This document shows, piece after piece, positions 23,185 to 32,386 of a DNA stretch of 39,433 bases. Numbering within the stretch: position 1 is the first letter of the stretch; the number at the start of each line of letters is the position of its first letter. Source of the stretch: JADKBO01 sp037968395 (GTDB lineage Bacteria; Bacteroidota; Bacteroidia; Chitinophagales; Saprospiraceae); the NCBI GenBank assembly GCA_037968395.1, contig JBBKVK010000247.1, forward strand, positions 1 to 39,433. Reading direction: 5' to 3'. The position numbers were made by a program, and so were the translations under genes. The notes under the pieces are model-generated. The model worked only from the letters and a program-made list of their open reading frames with translations, ran no database searches and was not told where the DNA came from.

Positions 23185-25497
23185 TTAAATGTATCCTTCA
23201 CATTTTAATTTGTCTGTTACTTGATTTGTGATTGATTCAGCGAGCATAAGTTTATTATTGTAGTTGTTTCTTTCAATAATACCTACACTTATCAACCGTG
23301 AGAGTACATCTTTGTACTTAGATAAAAATGATGGCCCAAGTAAACTTCTAAATTGATACTCTGAGGCTTCTCTATGGAGAGCCAGTACTCTTAGTACAAT
23401 AGAATTTTCTTCATTTAAAAAATCAGGGAGGTCTTCTACATTAAAGAGGTTGAAATTCATATTCCCGTTCTCATTTTCTACTAAGCTTAATGCCCATATC
23501 CTCAAAGCATCTCCAACATTTCCCTCGCCTTCATGATAAACTTTTTTTATATATTTTTTAAATTGATCTGGTTGAATTGTGCTGCCATCTTTTGAAACAA
23601 TAGATTTATGAGTAACTCCATGTCTTATGTCAATAACTTTATAGAAGTTTTCAATTTTTATTTTTTCAAGACTTAAAGTGCTATTAAATGAATTAGAAAT
23701 GTGTAGACTTTTATCATAATGCTCTAATTGGCATTTGTCGATAGAACCTACTACAAAAAACTTACTGTTAAGTTGATCAACAAATTTTAATAGAGACTTA
23801 ATATTAGTTGTAAAAAGAATATCAGCACTTTGCCATTGGAGCACATCGTCAATTACAATAATGATTTTGTCTCCAAAATTGTATTTTGATAAAAAGTTTA
23901 GGGCCTCCCCTAAATCAAATGTAGGAGTAAATTTTCTCCCATTATATGAAATCGTTTGCTCCGGAAATATTTCTATGTGAGTGATTTTCGTTTGCCCTTC
24001 TACAAAAGCATTAATGAAATTCGATTTTCCAGAAAACCTATTGCCTTTTATAAGTAATCCCCCTCTGTATCCATTTATCCAATTTTCAAGAGATTTATTT
24101 GCGATTTGAGATGCATCTAATCGAGGCACGTAAAATGATTTTCCAGAAAACGATTTTGTTAAAAAAATACTGTTATATTCGCTGTGAATATTTTGCTCTG
24201 CTGACCTCAGATAGTTAATAATTGTTTCAGAGACATTTGGCTCATGTTCATCTAATAATGTATGGATATAAGATGATGCTTTAGTTTTTACAAAGCCTAA
24301 CCACTTTTTAGAGGTAATTACAATTGGACTTTCCTCAATTGAAGAGTTATTAATTGTTGACCTCCACGTAGGTGCTAAAAATTCAGTTTTATTATTAAAG
24401 AAATGATTAGTCTCTAGATTTGAAGTTACCTGATCTTTTATATGCTGACTCAATACTTGTGCCTGAGAATGACTGATATCAAAATCATTTCTTAAAATCG
24501 AAATCGTCTTAGAGAAATAAGATGAATTTACTGGACTATCCTTAGTATTTAAAGCTAGTTTTATTCTATTTAATATGTTTTTTGAGGAGGCCTTTATCTT
24601 TGTAGATACTTCATCATTTAGCTCCCAAACTTCATATATCTCGGGTAATATTTCTAAGTTTATCCAATCTCTTAATTGTTTTTGGAGCGGTAGCGTATTA
24701 ATAGACAATATACCTTCTTGAGCAGAAACAGGGATTTTTATAATCTCAGGAAGCTGTTTAACCATTGGTTCTAATAGACTATCTAGATTGTTTGTGAAAG
24801 CTGGAATTAAGTGAATTTGAGTGTCAATTTCCTTATAAATTTGATTTAACTCTTCAAGGCTAGTCTCTGTTTTTAAAGACGATTTTTCAAATAAGCTCAA
24901 TGAACCTGATAATGCTTCAAAGGATTTGGTGTTTTGATTTATACCATTCAAAATAGCTTTACTTATATTATCCAATAACGGTTTGGTTTCAGTAAGTTTT
25001 AAATATGATTTGTCAATAACATTAATTTGTTCTATGATTTTTTCATATTGACTTTTAAAAGTATTCCATGGTGATTTTATTTCGGAATAATTTTCTTTTT
25101 CAAGATCAGAGTACTCAATGTTAAGCTTTTGTTTTATTGTTGACACAAGTTCATTAGTAGCCGCTTTGATATTAGAAAATAGTTTTTCACAAAAAGTTTG
25201 TAACTGCTCTGTTGTAATTTCCTGTTGAAAGAATCTAAGTTTGGCTTTCTCAAATTCAATATGGGTGTTTCTAATTAGCAGAAAATAATTTTTTACATTC
25301 AATGGTATGACAAATTCACTGCTTATAGTATTACTTTCAACTTCTAATAAGCTAATTACTTCTTCTAATAACTTTGATGATTTTAAAACAGAAAAGCTAT
25401 TATTTAGATCATTTTCTAAACCATCTTTTATTTGAGAGATATAAGCATCAAATATCTCTTCATATTTGTTAGATTCTACATTATCTTTTAAGTCCAT
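23185..25497 (-). CDS. Helical P-loop ATPase, family not recognised
   Basis: This 770-aa, soluble-looking protein has no signal peptide or membrane helix. Residues 1 to about 470 are acidic and largely alpha-helical, with likely coiled-coil stretches and no motif I recognise. A P-loop ATPase follows: Walker A GNRFSGKSN (485-493), Walker B IIIVIDD (545-551) and a sensor-1-like strand FFVVGS (about 580). A helical lid with GDALRIWALSL and a C-terminal winged-helix-like region (about 690-770) come after that. The layout resembles AAA+/STAND NTPases that sense a ligand and then assemble. It is the first gene of a five-gene run that continues with an MscS-like protein and an antiporter, so it may sense or gate ion flux. 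A -7 box lies just upstream. The function is unknown. Confidence 0.7.
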   Translation of the reverse strand: MDLKDNVESNKYEEIFDAYISQIKDGLENDLNNSFSVLKSSKLLEEVISLLEVESNTISSEFVIPLNVKNYFLLIRNTHIEFEKAKLRFFQQEITTEQLQTFCEKLFSNIKAATNELVSTIKQKLNIEYSDLEKENYSEIKSPWNTFKSQYEKIIEQINVIDKSYLKLTETKPLLDNISKAILNGINQNTKSFEALSGSLSLFEKSSLKTETSLEELNQIYKEIDTQIHLIPAFTNNLDSLLEPMVKQLPEIIKIPVSAQEGILSINTLPLQKQLRDWINLEILPEIYEVWELNDEVSTKIKASSKNILNRIKLALNTKDSPVNSSYFSKTISILRNDFDISHSQAQVLSQHIKDQVTSNLETNHFFNNKTEFLAPTWRSTINNSSIEESPIVITSKKWLGFVKTKASSYIHTLLDEHEPNVSETIINYLRSAEQNIHSEYNSIFLTKSFSGKSFYVPRLDASQIANKSLENWINGYRGGLLIKGNRFSGKSNFINAFVEGQTKITHIEIFPEQTISYNGRKFTPTFDLGEALNFLSKYNFGDKIIIVIDDVLQWQSADILFTTNIKSLLKFVDQLNSKFFVVGSIDKCQLEHYDKSLHISNSFNSTLSLEKIKIENFYKVIDIRHGVTHKSIVSKDGSTIQPDQFKKYIKKVYHEGEGNVGDALRIWALSLVENENGNMNFNLFNVEDLPDFLNEENSIVLRVLALHREASEYQFRSLLGPSFLSKYKDVLSRLISVGIIERNNYNNKLMLAESITNQVTDKLKCEGYI

Positions 25498-25515
25498 TTA
25501 CTAATTTTTAACATT

Positions 25516-25523
25516 CAAATGTA
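25516..25523 (-). promoter_or_regulatory. Putative -7 box (TACATTTG) for the ATPase-MscS-antiporter operon
   Basis: Read on the minus strand this is TACATTTG, an exact TAnnTTTG match. The start would be near 25512, 15 nt before the ATG at 25497. It lies downstream of the terminator of the preceding protease gene. A -33 element is not evident. Confidence 0.5.
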
Positions 25524-25600
25524 CGGTTTTTGGTTTAATATTATCTCATTTTTATATTGCAGATTATTGATTGATGTACAGGATAGGTAAAAGCCAATAA

Positions 25601-25635
25601 AAAAAGGCCCACTTTAAATAAAAGTAGACCTTTTT
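25601..25635 (-). terminator. Rho-independent terminator of the M36 protease gene
   Basis: A hairpin with an AAAAAGG...ACTTT / AAAGT...CCTTTTT stem, containing a few mismatches, is followed on the minus strand by seven T. It lies 22 bp past the protease stop and separates it from the ATPase operon. Confidence 0.82.
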
Positions 25636-25657
25636 GTTGCTGTTTTAACTTAACTAA

Positions 25658-28600
25658 TTAGTTAATAACTAATTTTTGAGAAGTTTGGTTTAAGCCATTT
25701 TGTAGTTTTACAATATAAAACCCAGCAGGCAAAGCAGTAGTATTAATCGTATGAATGTTTCCATTTGGACTGACTTTCATATTTGAATTATGTACTGTTT
25801 TTCCTTCTAGAGTACTAATCGTTACAGTGGCTATTTCATTTATTGATGAAATGGCTTTAATCGTAACATAGTTTCCCGCAGGGTTAGGAGATAATGTCAC
25901 TCCAAAATGATTATAATGCTCTTCTTTTGATGAACTTTTAACATCAGAGTTTACAATAGTTTCTAGAGGTAATGTACAAGTACCGTGATTATTAGTAGAC
26001 TCAGTAATACAAGCTTTAGATTTGTATGTTAATAAATCAACTAACTCTACATCATCTACAAACCATCCTCCAAAAGTTGCATCTCCAGATGTGACTAACT
26101 CTTCTGAGCCATATCTAAATCTAACCTTTATGTCTTTTCCTAAAAACTCAGATAAATCTAAGTAAGAATCCACAAAATTGCCATTGCTACTTCCTGTGTA
26201 ACCTCCAAGAGAGGGGATAGCTAAAGTACTATAGTCAATTATTGAATTATATCCATTTCTAATAAAATCATCAGATGAAGTAAATCTCCATGTCAATCCT
26301 CCATCAGTTGAAACTTGTACAAAACCACCATCAATACCACTTTGTGTCAAATATCTATGCCAAAACTTAAGAGCTGGCTTATCTCCTGATACTGATAATG
26401 TAGGTGAAATTAAAGAATGATCGTTGTTAGCTGCTTCTTCAGCAATATGGAAAGAAGTTTCTTCTGAGTGATAAGCATCAAAATTTACGGTCCAAGTGGT
26501 AAATCCTTCTTCTTGAATTACATCCCAATTTTCTCCTCCATCTTCAAAATCAAAGAAATTAAGGCTTGCGGATTTCTTATCTGGTGAAGTCTTTACTTTA
26601 TATGAGAGGCTAATCTCATCTTCAAAATCCATGTCTCCTAAATCGAAAGAAACAATATTACCATTAACCGTACCTGGAATAGAAGCACTACTAGCTATGA
26701 AAGTAGCTCCATCAGGTAACTCATCAGTAATCACTACATTAGTTAATGTTAGGGGAACATGATTAGTGGCTCTTAAAATTACAGTAATATCATCGCCTGC
26801 GTCAATAAATCCAGTAGCAGATTTTCTTAATTTAAGAGATTCAATACAAGTCGGTCTTGGTTCAAAATCTTCAGTACCATCTGAAGTATCATCTGGATCT
26901 CCACCTTCTGCGTAGAATCCAAGTCCTCTTCTTGCAAATACTTCCCAAATCATACAATTATTTACTCCATCAAATAAGATTGCATCAGCGGCAATGATTG
27001 CATCTCTTCCTGCTATAAAACCTCCATTACATTCAAATAATTTAAGTCCTTCAGTAACCAATTGCATTGATTTGGAATTACCTGATTCTGCATTTGCCCA
27101 ATCAGCATCCCAACCATACAAGTCTATGAAAGCCCAATGTAAATCCCACAACATATCTGTCCAGATTTCTCCAACATTGTGTACCTCACCAGATAACTTT
27201 AAGTCATCATAAGTCTGAGGATTTATATTCATATCAGTGGAATATGGAAACCTTCTAATGCCTCTTCCTTCGACAGGTTCACCTACGGCATACGTTCCAA
27301 CTCCACGTGGATCAGCTCCTGTATCTCCATCTTCTACTGTAAGTACTAAAGTAAAAAAATCTGACCATCCTTCGCCCATTTGTTCTGCAGCCCCTAAGCA
27401 CCCAGATGCACCTGGACCACCTACTAATCTATTTGATATTCCATGACCAAATTCGTGAGCAATTATACCATTATCGTAGGTTCCATCATTATATTCAGGA
27501 CCACTATTTTCTCTTTCATGCATAGTAACTACTACATCTACATTATTAGAAAGAGCTAATTTGATTTTATCACAATCGCTTTTCTTAAATGATACAGTAG
27601 GGATAGTTATGAGTTCAGCATTTGTTGATCCTGTCATACCAAAAGTCGCTTCTCCATCCCCTCCATTAACTCCTACAATAGCACAAATGATAACACCAAT
27701 AGCTCCCTTTGTTTGGGCATTGTAGGACTTTTCACTAAAAAAGCATAGACCTCTGTCTATTAAAGCGATCTTACCTGTTAAATCATTTTCTAACTCTTTA
27801 CATCCAGTTGTAGGATTTGATAAACTGCCATCATTTACTAATTCTACTCTTCCTGTTACCGCAGCTTCAGTAGAAGCAGGAACAGGAACTCCAAAATCAG
27901 CTGTTCCATATTCATAAAAACCAACTAAATCACTTGGTTCGTCTACAGATACTGCACCTGATGCTGCCTCCCAAAGGAACATTTGCATAGCACCGTTATT
28001 CCCGTCTGGTGGTGTAGAAAAATTAGCATTATTAAGTGTAGGTGTAGCTAACTCAAATCCATCAAAAGCTTGAGCCAATACATGGTCTCCCCCTGATCCC
28101 TCTCCTGTATAGTTTCTAAATTGAAAATTTCCTCCAGCTTCGTCAAATCCCCAAGAATAAGAAATATCATGTAACATGTTAACTACATAAAATAGGTTTG
28201 TCATTGCCGCTCCCGGGCTTTCAGTTGGATTAAGATCAGTACTGTGTGCAAAATCAAAAACCAATTCAGCTCCTCCATCTGGTTCTGGTGTATTTTCATC
28301 AGGAGAATTATCACCATCTTTATCAGAAAATGAATGTACGTTATTACCTCTAGTTATGGTAGTTTCTGGTCCATCAACCCCATTAAGGTCATGCCATCCA
28401 TATGGAGATGCAGATGCGATTGCAGGATTAACCACCAACTGATGATCTATATGATTTGGACTCTCCCCTGGAAAAGGATATACTCTATAAGAAGGTACAC
28501 CTTGAGCAACGACAGTTTCTGCGGTTTTGGCAGATGCCATTGTCTTAGACAATTTTTCCGCTGTACAATTGTGATGTTTGTCAAATTTACCTTTTTGATG

Positions 28601-29230
28601 AGTACAATAAACTGTCAAGTTGTTTTTAGAAACAAACTCTCCGGTATTTGCATCCATTCTAATTTCCCAGTAGTCTGCATTTGATTTCATATTTAAAGTA
28701 GATTGCCACACTAACGTAGCTTTTCCTCCAACAAAGTCATACATTTGCTCAACAAATATATCGCTATTGGTATAAGATGTTGAAGCATACGTCAAAACAC
28801 CTTCATTAGATCTTGATAAATTTGTAGGTACTTCAGGTCTAAATACTCCTAAATAGTCTGCTGCTTTAACAACAGCATTTTCTGGAGCCACTTGAGATTT
28901 AGTTGAACTAATCTTAGCAGACAGGTCATTAACAAAGTTATTTCCTATATGAACAACTTTACCGCTTTTATCGATAGCCATGTTAAGAATTGCATTTTTT
29001 ACTTTAACCCCATTGTGTGATTGATTAAGGTAAATGTAAGTAGCACCTGTTTTTGGATTTGTATATTGATAGTTAACTACTACATCTTTAATATCTGCAG
29101 TTGTTAGATCAAGTTTTTCTACATTCTGTTCGAGATGGCGCATTGCGACATCTAATTTTGTTTGACTTTGAGCATACAGCCCTGCCATTAAGAATGATAA
29201 GAAACATGTAAGTAGAATTCTTTGCCTCAT
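25658..29230 (-). CDS. Secreted M36 (fungalysin) metallopeptidase with T9SS type A sorting domain
   Basis: This 1190-aa multidomain protease has a signal peptide (MRQRILLTCFLSFLMAGLYA), an FTP-type propeptide region (about 40-205), and the M36 catalytic domain. Its zinc site is HEFGH (592-596), with the third ligand region GEGWSD (619-624). A PA domain (about 455-580) is inserted before the zinc helix, as in other bacterial fungalysins. Further on come a DUF11-like repeat (about 805-870), a MAM/jelly-roll-like domain (about 900-1070) and a T9SS type A sorting domain (SPNPAGNYVTIK to LVIN). It should be exported, activated by removal of the propeptide, and used for protein breakdown outside the cell. 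The gene is monocistronic, with its own terminator. No promoter match was found in the 282-bp upstream gap. Confidence 0.93.
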   Translation of the reverse strand: MRQRILLTCFLSFLMAGLYAQSQTKLDVAMRHLEQNVEKLDLTTADIKDVVVNYQYTNPKTGATYIYLNQSHNGVKVKNAILNMAIDKSGKVVHIGNNFVNDLSAKISSTKSQVAPENAVVKAADYLGVFRPEVPTNLSRSNEGVLTYASTSYTNSDIFVEQMYDFVGGKATLVWQSTLNMKSNADYWEIRMDANTGEFVSKNNLTVYCTHQKGKFDKHHNCTAEKLSKTMASAKTAETVVAQGVPSYRVYPFPGESPNHIDHQLVVNPAIASASPYGWHDLNGVDGPETTITRGNNVHSFSDKDGDNSPDENTPEPDGGAELVFDFAHSTDLNPTESPGAAMTNLFYVVNMLHDISYSWGFDEAGGNFQFRNYTGEGSGGDHVLAQAFDGFELATPTLNNANFSTPPDGNNGAMQMFLWEAASGAVSVDEPSDLVGFYEYGTADFGVPVPASTEAAVTGRVELVNDGSLSNPTTGCKELENDLTGKIALIDRGLCFFSEKSYNAQTKGAIGVIICAIVGVNGGDGEATFGMTGSTNAELITIPTVSFKKSDCDKIKLALSNNVDVVVTMHERENSGPEYNDGTYDNGIIAHEFGHGISNRLVGGPGASGCLGAAEQMGEGWSDFFTLVLTVEDGDTGADPRGVGTYAVGEPVEGRGIRRFPYSTDMNINPQTYDDLKLSGEVHNVGEIWTDMLWDLHWAFIDLYGWDADWANAESGNSKSMQLVTEGLKLFECNGGFIAGRDAIIAADAILFDGVNNCMIWEVFARRGLGFYAEGGDPDDTSDGTEDFEPRPTCIESLKLRKSATGFIDAGDDITVILRATNHVPLTLTNVVITDELPDGATFIASSASIPGTVNGNIVSFDLGDMDFEDEISLSYKVKTSPDKKSASLNFFDFEDGGENWDVIQEEGFTTWTVNFDAYHSEETSFHIAEEAANNDHSLISPTLSVSGDKPALKFWHRYLTQSGIDGGFVQVSTDGGLTWRFTSSDDFIRNGYNSIIDYSTLAIPSLGGYTGSSNGNFVDSYLDLSEFLGKDIKVRFRYGSEELVTSGDATFGGWFVDDVELVDLLTYKSKACITESTNNHGTCTLPLETIVNSDVKSSSKEEHYNHFGVTLSPNPAGNYVTIKAISSINEIATVTISTLEGKTVHNSNMKVSPNGNIHTINTTALPAGFYIVKLQNGLNQTSQKLVIN

Positions 29231-29467
29231 TTTATAGAATTTTGTTTGGTAAATAAATTTTTTTCGAAATTATCTTTTTATAATTGTAAAACAGTAGCGT
29301 AAGATATATTAAGATTTTATTTTTATTAGCAAAAGATTAAAAAAATGAAGTTTACAAGACATAAATATTAAGACTTCTACAATAAATTGTTTCAAACCAA
29401 AGCCCAAATTGCCTATAAGCAAATAATAATCTTTCGTTACTTTCAATGACACCAGTCTTCTTTTTAT

Positions 29468-29475
29468 TACTTTTG
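29468..29475 (+). promoter_or_regulatory. Putative glyS -7 box (TACTTTTG)
   Basis: TACTTTTG is an exact TAnnTTTG match, with a start near 29479, 34 nt before the ATG at 29513. It supports that ATG over the in-frame TTG at 29492, although both lie within the transcript. Confidence 0.45.
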
Positions 29476-29512
29476 CGATTCTATTATAAAATTGAAAAGA
29501 ATATACACACAA

Positions 29513-31045
29513 ATGGATTTTAAGAGTCTAATATCACATTGCAAAGAATACGGATTTATTTACCAATCAAGTGAAATCTATGACGGTTTAAGTGCTGTCT
29601 ACGATTATGGCCCTATGGGGTCAGAACTTAAAAACAATATTAAACAGTATTGGTGGAAGAGTATGGTCCAAATGCATGACAACATTGTTGGTATAGATTC
29701 GGCCATATTTATGCATCCAAATACGTGGAAAGCATCTGGCCATGTAGATGCATTTAATGATCCACTTATAGATAATAAAGATTCTAATAAAAGATATAGA
29801 GCTGATCAGTTAATAGAAGGTTATGTTGAAAAAATAGATATTAAGATTAGAAAGGACGTTGATAAAGCTAAAGCCAGATTTGGAGATAGTTTTGATGAGG
29901 CACAATTTAGATCTACCAATCAACGAATCATAGACAGGCAAACAGAGATAAATAGTGTAATGGGTAAAATGGCTGGTTTTCTAAAAACAGAAGACATGGC
30001 GGGATTAAAAAATCTAATTGAAGAATTAGAAATAGCTTGCCCAGAATCTGGTTCAAGGAATTGGACAGATGTGAGACAATTTAATTTGATGTTTAATACT
30101 CAATTAGGCAATATAGCTGGAGAAGAAGGTAAACTGTACTTAAGACCTGAAACTGCACAAGGAATATTTGTCAATTTCTTAAATGTTCAAAAGTCAACGA
30201 GACAAAAAGTGCCTTTTGGGATAGCACAAATTGGAAAGGCATTTAGAAATGAAATAGTAGCTAGACAGTTCATCTTTAGAATGAGAGAATTTGAACAAAT
30301 GGAAATGCAATTTTTTGTAAGACCAGGTGAAGAGATGAATTATTATAAATACTGGAAAGAAGCAAGATTGCAATGGCATAAGGCTATTGGTGTTCCAGCT
30401 GACAAGTTAAGGTTCCATGATCATGATAATCTTGCACATTACGCCAATGCTGCTGTAGATATTGAGTTCGAATTTCCATTTGGTTTCAGAGAGTTAGAAG
30501 GCATACATTCTAGAACAGATTTTGATTTGACGCAGCATCAAGAGTTGTCCGGTAAAAAACTCCAATACTTTGACCCAGAAATAAATGAAAGTTATGTTCC
30601 TTTTGTGGTAGAAACCTCTATTGGATTAGATAGAATGTTTTTAGCTCAAATGTCATTAGCTTTACAAGAGGAAACTGTACCAAATGCTGATGGTGAAGAC
30701 TCTACTCGTATAGTATTGAAATTGCATCCAGCTTTAGCTCCTATTAAAGTGGCCGTCCTTCCATTACTTAAAAATAAAGAAGAGCTGACATCAGCAGCGA
30801 ATGCAGTATATGATACCTTAAAAAAGCACTTCAGTTGTCAATATGACGAAAAGGATGCAATCGGTAGAAGGTATAGGAGACAAGATGCCATTGGGACTCC
30901 TTATTGCGTAACTATAGATTTTGACACATTAGACGACCAAACAGTTACTTTAAGAGACAGGGATACGTTAGATCAAATAAGAATAAAAATTGATGATCTA
31001 GTAGCTACAATTGCACCAAAAGTTGACTTTGGCAACATACTCTAA
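29513..31045 (+). CDS. glyS: Glycyl-tRNA synthetase (dimeric type)
   Basis: This class II enzyme charges tRNA-Gly. The single 510-aa chain is of the alpha2 type shared with archaea and eukaryotes, not the alpha2-beta2 E. coli type, as is usual in Bacteroidota. Visible blocks are IYDGLSAVYDYGPMGSEL near the N-terminus, YLRPETAQGIFVNF, the motif 2 region AFRNEIVARQFIFRMREFEQ, HSRTDFDL, motif 3 VETSIGLDRMF, and the C-terminal anticodon-binding domain beginning near LHPALAPIKVAVLPL. The ATG at 29513 fits the family start; a TTG seven codons upstream is in frame but not needed. The stop lies 3 bp before the next gene, so the two are coupled. Confidence 0.96.
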   Translation: MDFKSLISHCKEYGFIYQSSEIYDGLSAVYDYGPMGSELKNNIKQYWWKSMVQMHDNIVGIDSAIFMHPNTWKASGHVDAFNDPLIDNKDSNKRYRADQLIEGYVEKIDIKIRKDVDKAKARFGDSFDEAQFRSTNQRIIDRQTEINSVMGKMAGFLKTEDMAGLKNLIEELEIACPESGSRNWTDVRQFNLMFNTQLGNIAGEEGKLYLRPETAQGIFVNFLNVQKSTRQKVPFGIAQIGKAFRNEIVARQFIFRMREFEQMEMQFFVRPGEEMNYYKYWKEARLQWHKAIGVPADKLRFHDHDNLAHYANAAVDIEFEFPFGFRELEGIHSRTDFDLTQHQELSGKKLQYFDPEINESYVPFVVETSIGLDRMFLAQMSLALQEETVPNADGEDSTRIVLKLHPALAPIKVAVLPLLKNKEELTSAANAVYDTLKKHFSCQYDEKDAIGRRYRRQDAIGTPYCVTIDFDTLDDQTVTLRDRDTLDQIRIKIDDLVATIAPKVDFGNIL

Positions 31046-31048
31046 ACC

Positions 31049-31327
31049 ATGGAAGACCATATTGTTACTATTGAAATTAGCATGTACCCATTAGTAAATG
31101 AGTATGAACCTCATATTATTTCTTTTTTACAAAATTTAAAAAGTTATGATGGTATTTTGGTTAAAACCAATGCAATGAGTACTTATGTGCAAGGCCCTTT
31201 TGAAACAGTATGGAAAGTGCTAGGAGAAACATTCAAAAATAGTTTTAAGTCAGGAATTCCATTGTCTAATGTGATGAAGATTATTCCTCGTAAATTGCCA
31301 TTAGAAGATTTATGGCTTGAGTTTTGA
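31049..31327 (+). CDS. Small thiamine-binding (YkoF/MTH1187-like) protein
   Basis: This 92-aa protein without a signal peptide resembles the ferredoxin-like YkoF/MTH1187 proteins, which bind thiamine or its pyrimidine. The support is the pattern VTIEISMYPL at the start, LVKTNAMSTYVQGPFETVW in the middle and a helix that follows. The match is by fold-like pattern, not by a firm motif. Its ATG lies 3 bp after the glyS stop, so it is translated as a partner of glyS, although no functional link between them is known. A possible role is thiamine transport or sensing. A plain conserved hypothetical remains an alternative. Confidence 0.55.
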   Translation: MEDHIVTIEISMYPLVNEYEPHIISFLQNLKSYDGILVKTNAMSTYVQGPFETVWKVLGETFKNSFKSGIPLSNVMKIIPRKLPLEDLWLEF

Positions 31328-31338
31328 TGGTTACTATA

Positions 31339-31356
31339 ATTAAAACAAGTTTTAAT
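31339..31356. promoter_or_regulatory. Inverted repeat in the metF leader
   Basis: ATTAAAAC-AA-GTTTTAAT has perfect 8-bp arms. The half TTAAAACAAG recurs at 31382-31391, and TTACTATAAT occurs at 31331-31340 and again over the metF start (31396-31405). It could be an operator or a weak terminator of the previous gene. Confidence 0.35.
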
Positions 31357-31403
31357 ATTTAGGTATTAATGTACTATAGAGTTAAAACAAGATATTTACT
31401 ATA

Positions 31404-32354
31404 ATGAAGATTACAGAATACTTTAAGCAGGCTAAAAATAAAACACTCATATCTTTTGAAGTGCTTCCACCATTAAAAGGAGGAAGTATGCAAGATATTT
31501 TTGAAGCGCTAGACCCATTAATGGAGTTTAAGCCACCGTTTATTGATGTTACATATCACAGAGAAGAGTATATTTATAATAAAAAAGAAAGTGGTTATTA
31601 CGAAAAGACTTCTATTAGAAAAAGACCAGGTACAGTAGGAATATGTGCATCCATCATGCATAGATATGGTGTGGATGCAGTACCTCATTTGATCTGTGGA
31701 GGCTTTACTGTTGAAGAAACAGAAAATGCACTTATTGATTTAAAATTTTTGGGTATAGATAATGTTTTAGCACTAAGAGGTGATGCTCGCCAATTTGAAG
31801 ATAAATTTATTCCAGAAGAAAATGGGCACAAATATGCTGTTGATTTAGTAGGTCAGATACAGAATATGAATACTGGTCATTACCTAGATTCAAATATAGA
31901 GAATGGGTCTAAAACAGAATTTTGCATCGGCATAGCTGGATATCCAGAAAAACACTTTGAGTCGCCAAACCTTGAATTAGACATTATTAGAACTAAAGAG
32001 AAAGTAGATGCTGGTGCAGACTATATTGTAACTCAAATGTTTTTTGATAATAAAAAATTCTTTGAATATGTAGATGCATGTAGAGCAAGTGGAATTAATG
32101 TCCCAATAGTACCAGGTCTGAAACCATTGACTAAAAAATATCAACTAAATTCTATACCAAGGAAGTTTTTTATCAATATGCCTGAAGGATTGGTAAAAGA
32201 AATGATGAAAACAGATGTTAAAAATTACGAAGATGTAGGTGTGGAGTGGTGCATTGCTCAAAGTAAGGAGCTAAAAGCTTCAGGAGTTCCATGTATACAT
32301 TATTATACTATGGGCGATTCTGTTACAACAAAACGAATCGTTGGAGAATTGTAA
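31404..32354 (+). CDS. metF: 5,10-methylenetetrahydrofolate reductase
   Basis: MetF is a flavin enzyme that reduces 5,10-methylene-THF to 5-methyl-THF for methionine synthesis. The 316-aa TIM barrel has the usual blocks: ISFEVLPPLKGGS near the N-terminus, PPFIDVTYH, a HLICGGFT segment, ALRGDA (flavin region), the FCIGIAGYPEKH block and DYIVTQMFFDN. The C-terminal GVPCIHYYTMG matches the family end. The normal catalytic Glu is in the SFEVLPP block, at about residue 19. It follows the small thiamine-binding-like gene by 76 bp and faces radA, convergent, with a 32-bp gap holding only a weak AT-rich hairpin. Confidence 0.96.
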   Translation: MKITEYFKQAKNKTLISFEVLPPLKGGSMQDIFEALDPLMEFKPPFIDVTYHREEYIYNKKESGYYEKTSIRKRPGTVGICASIMHRYGVDAVPHLICGGFTVEETENALIDLKFLGIDNVLALRGDARQFEDKFIPEENGHKYAVDLVGQIQNMNTGHYLDSNIENGSKTEFCIGIAGYPEKHFESPNLELDIIRTKEKVDAGADYIVTQMFFDNKKFFEYVDACRASGINVPIVPGLKPLTKKYQLNSIPRKFFINMPEGLVKEMMKTDVKNYEDVGVEWCIAQSKELKASGVPCIHYYTMGDSVTTKRIVGEL

Positions 32355-32386
32355 AATAATTATTTAAAAGAATCAATTATTAAACA

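Noticed and set aside
32355..32386. AT-rich hairpin between metF and radA as a terminator
   Set aside because: The stem is only AATAATT/AATTATT, with no GC pairs and no clear T-tract, too weak to call.
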